64,000 nt of DNA from Pantoea rwandensis (GTDB taxonomy: Bacteria; Pseudomonadota; Gammaproteobacteria; Enterobacterales; Enterobacteriaceae), in contig NZ_MLFR01000005.1 in the NCBI RefSeq assembly GCF_002095475.1, positions 62,001 to 126,000 on the forward strand, in the 5' to 3' direction. Positions 62,773 through 64,000 of the stretch are shown here, piece after piece. A model generated the notes under the pieces. The model saw nothing but the letters and a program-made list of their open reading frames with translations, was not told the origin of the DNA and made no database searches. A program made the position numbers and the translations under genes. Positions within the stretch are counted from its first letter, which is position 1; every line of letters starts with the position of its first letter.

Positions 62773-64000
62773 ATGACGACTCGTGGAGAGACCACTGCTA
62801 TCAACATCGTACAAAAACCGGAAGCGCAGACGCGTCCGGTCAACACTTTGCCGCGTCATTTTCGCGACCTTCTGGCCTTAGAGGATTTTGAACGCCACGC
62901 GCGTAAGCGCTTGCCGAATATGATTTTTCAATATGTTAAGGGAGGAGTTGAAACAGGAAGGGGGCTTGCGGCTGCCCATGAGGCTTATCAGCAATATCAC
63001 TTCGTTCCGCGCATGTTCCGTGATGTCTCGGGGCGCGATCAACATGTTGAGCTGCTCGGGCATAACTGGTCGCTCCCCTTTGGCGTCGCCCCACTCGGAG
63101 GAGCCTCCTTTGTGAGCTACCGGGCTGACCTGATGCTGGCCAAAGCCGCGCGTGCTAAGAATGTGCCAATGATACTCAGTGCGTCATCCTTGATTCCCCT
63201 GGAAGATATTATTGCCGCAAACCCTGATGCCTGGTTCCAGGCTTATCTCGCGGGGGACCAGCCACGTATTGACCGCCTGCTCGATCGAGTCGAGCGTGCG
63301 GGTTACAAAACGCTGGTGGTGACGGGAGATACCCCAATGTTGGGCAACCGTGAGCACAACACCCGCAGCGGCTTTAGTATGCCCATCAAAATCACCCCGA
63401 AAGTCATGTGGCAGAGCGCTATCAGTCCACGCTGGCTATTGGGCACCGTGGCGCAAACCTATCTCCGTCATGGCGCACCGCACTTTGAAAATACCGATGC
63501 TGAGCGCGGTCCACCGATGATGTCCAACAAGGTGCGAAACACCAACGCACGTGACAAGTTGAGCTGGACGCATGTGGAAGCTATCCGTAAAAAATGGAAA
63601 GGCAATTTGGTGGTTAAAGGATTGATGTCGCCTGAAGATGCCTTTATCGCGCGTGATTTAGGCGCAGATGCCGTGATTCTCTCGAATCATGGGGGCCGCC
63701 AATTGGATTACACCATCCCGCCATTGCATTCCTTGCCGGAGATTGCGGCTGCCAAAGGCAATATGAAGGTGATCATCGACAGCGGCATCCGTCGTGGCAC
63801 CGATGTCATGAAAGCGATGGCGCTAGGCGCTGACTTTGTCTTCTTAGGTCGGCCTTTCCTGTACGGATCGGTTATCGGTGCACAAGCGGGTATTGAGCAT
63901 GCTATGCATATCCTGCGTGATGAAATTGATCGCGATATGGCGCTGCTCGGCGTCACCCGGCCTGATCAACTGAATGCTGCGTTCTTGCGCCGCGCACCCC
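62773..64000 (+). CDS. FMN-dependent alpha-hydroxy acid dehydrogenase (LldD-like), partial
   Basis: The frame runs from ATG 62773 to the window edge (409 codons, no stop yet), close to the normal length of this family. It shows FGVAPLGGASFVSYRADLMLA, VVTGDTPMLGNREHNTRSGF, the lysine in VVKGLMSPEDA, the catalytic histidine in ILSNHGGRQLD, and the C-terminal DSGIRRGTDVMKAMALGADF. Enzymes of this class oxidise lactate, glycolate, mandelate or larger hydroxy acids. It is divergent from the OtnK/racemase pair and shares their operator, so a sugar-acid substrate is plausible. The first 35 residues are an unusual extension. Confidence 0.9.
   Translation, partial: MTTRGETTAINIVQKPEAQTRPVNTLPRHFRDLLALEDFERHARKRLPNMIFQYVKGGVETGRGLAAAHEAYQQYHFVPRMFRDVSGRDQHVELLGHNWSLPFGVAPLGGASFVSYRADLMLAKAARAKNVPMILSASSLIPLEDIIAANPDAWFQAYLAGDQPRIDRLLDRVERAGYKTLVVTGDTPMLGNREHNTRSGFSMPIKITPKVMWQSAISPRWLLGTVAQTYLRHGAPHFENTDAERGPPMMSNKVRNTNARDKLSWTHVEAIRKKWKGNLVVKGLMSPEDAFIARDLGADAVILSNHGGRQLDYTIPPLHSLPEIAAAKGNMKVIIDSGIRRGTDVMKAMALGADFVFLGRPFLYGSVIGAQAGIEHAMHILRDEIDRDMALLGVTRPDQLNAAFLRRAP

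Overview
The window reads as part of a large low-copy plasmid (megaplasmid) of an Enterobacterales species, most likely Erwiniaceae and Pantoea-like. That placement is inferred from enterobacterial gene families, gene order and moderate GC. The plasmid nature is seen directly: a RepA initiator with its origin and a very large iteron array, followed by P1-type parA, parB and two parS sites (7.6-13.3 kb). Almost everything else is accessory metabolism, transport and regulation. I see no tRNA, rRNA, CRISPR array or intact transposase.

Layout. 0-1.8 kb: edge of an AzlC exporter gene with a divergent XRE/cupin regulator, a GNAT acetyltransferase and a small tautomerase. 1.8-5.9 kb: a yegTUV-like nucleoside cluster with its GntR regulator. 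6.0-7.4 kb: a Sad-type aldehyde dehydrogenase. 7.6-13.3 kb: replication and partition. The origin has 11-bp GATC repeats and five iterons at 21-22 bp spacing, then repA, about 30 more iterons, parAB, and two parS copies built like P1 parS (box B, box A, IHF-like spacer, inverted box A, box B).

13.3-28 kb: an organosulfur-scavenging island. It holds a sigma-54 activator fused to an SsuA-like binding domain, SsuD, a FAD protein, a DszA/NtaA-type monooxygenase, a MetNIQ-like ABC transporter, an MFS carrier, a DszC/SfnB-type flavoprotein, a LysR regulator, a quinone-oxidoreductase-like enzyme and an SsuA binding protein. 28-31 kb: an AaeB-like FUSC efflux protein and a YgeA-like racemase. 31-37 kb: an amino-acid operon (RidA, ABC transporter, D-threonine aldolase/D-serine dehydratase-like enzyme with a frameshift) and an IclR regulator. 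37-42 kb: metal limitation, with a putative Fur-controlled binding protein and a putative Zur-controlled group of two CobW GTPases, a small exported Cys protein and a DksA2-like protein. In two of these the zinc-ligand cysteines have been lost.

42-55 kb: small regulator/enzyme pairs (methyltransferase/TetR, YbiV phosphatase, SDR, Bor lipoprotein, MFS/LysR, epimerase, XRE, HxlR/alcohol dehydrogenase, stand-alone ArnA-type formyltransferase, HExxH protein, SnoaL-like/LysR). 55.2-56.0 kb is an AT-rich patch. 56-64 kb: a racemase-family protein, a chemoreceptor, a MASE2-like GGDEF protein, an OsmC protein, and a kinase/racemase/FMN-oxidase group around a palindromic operator.

Cross-cutting observations: iteron-like 15-mers recur far outside the origin; a symmetric parS-like element lies about 39 kb from the partition locus; and four genes carry apparent one-base frameshifts, two of them in A-tracts, which may be sequencing artefacts or real.
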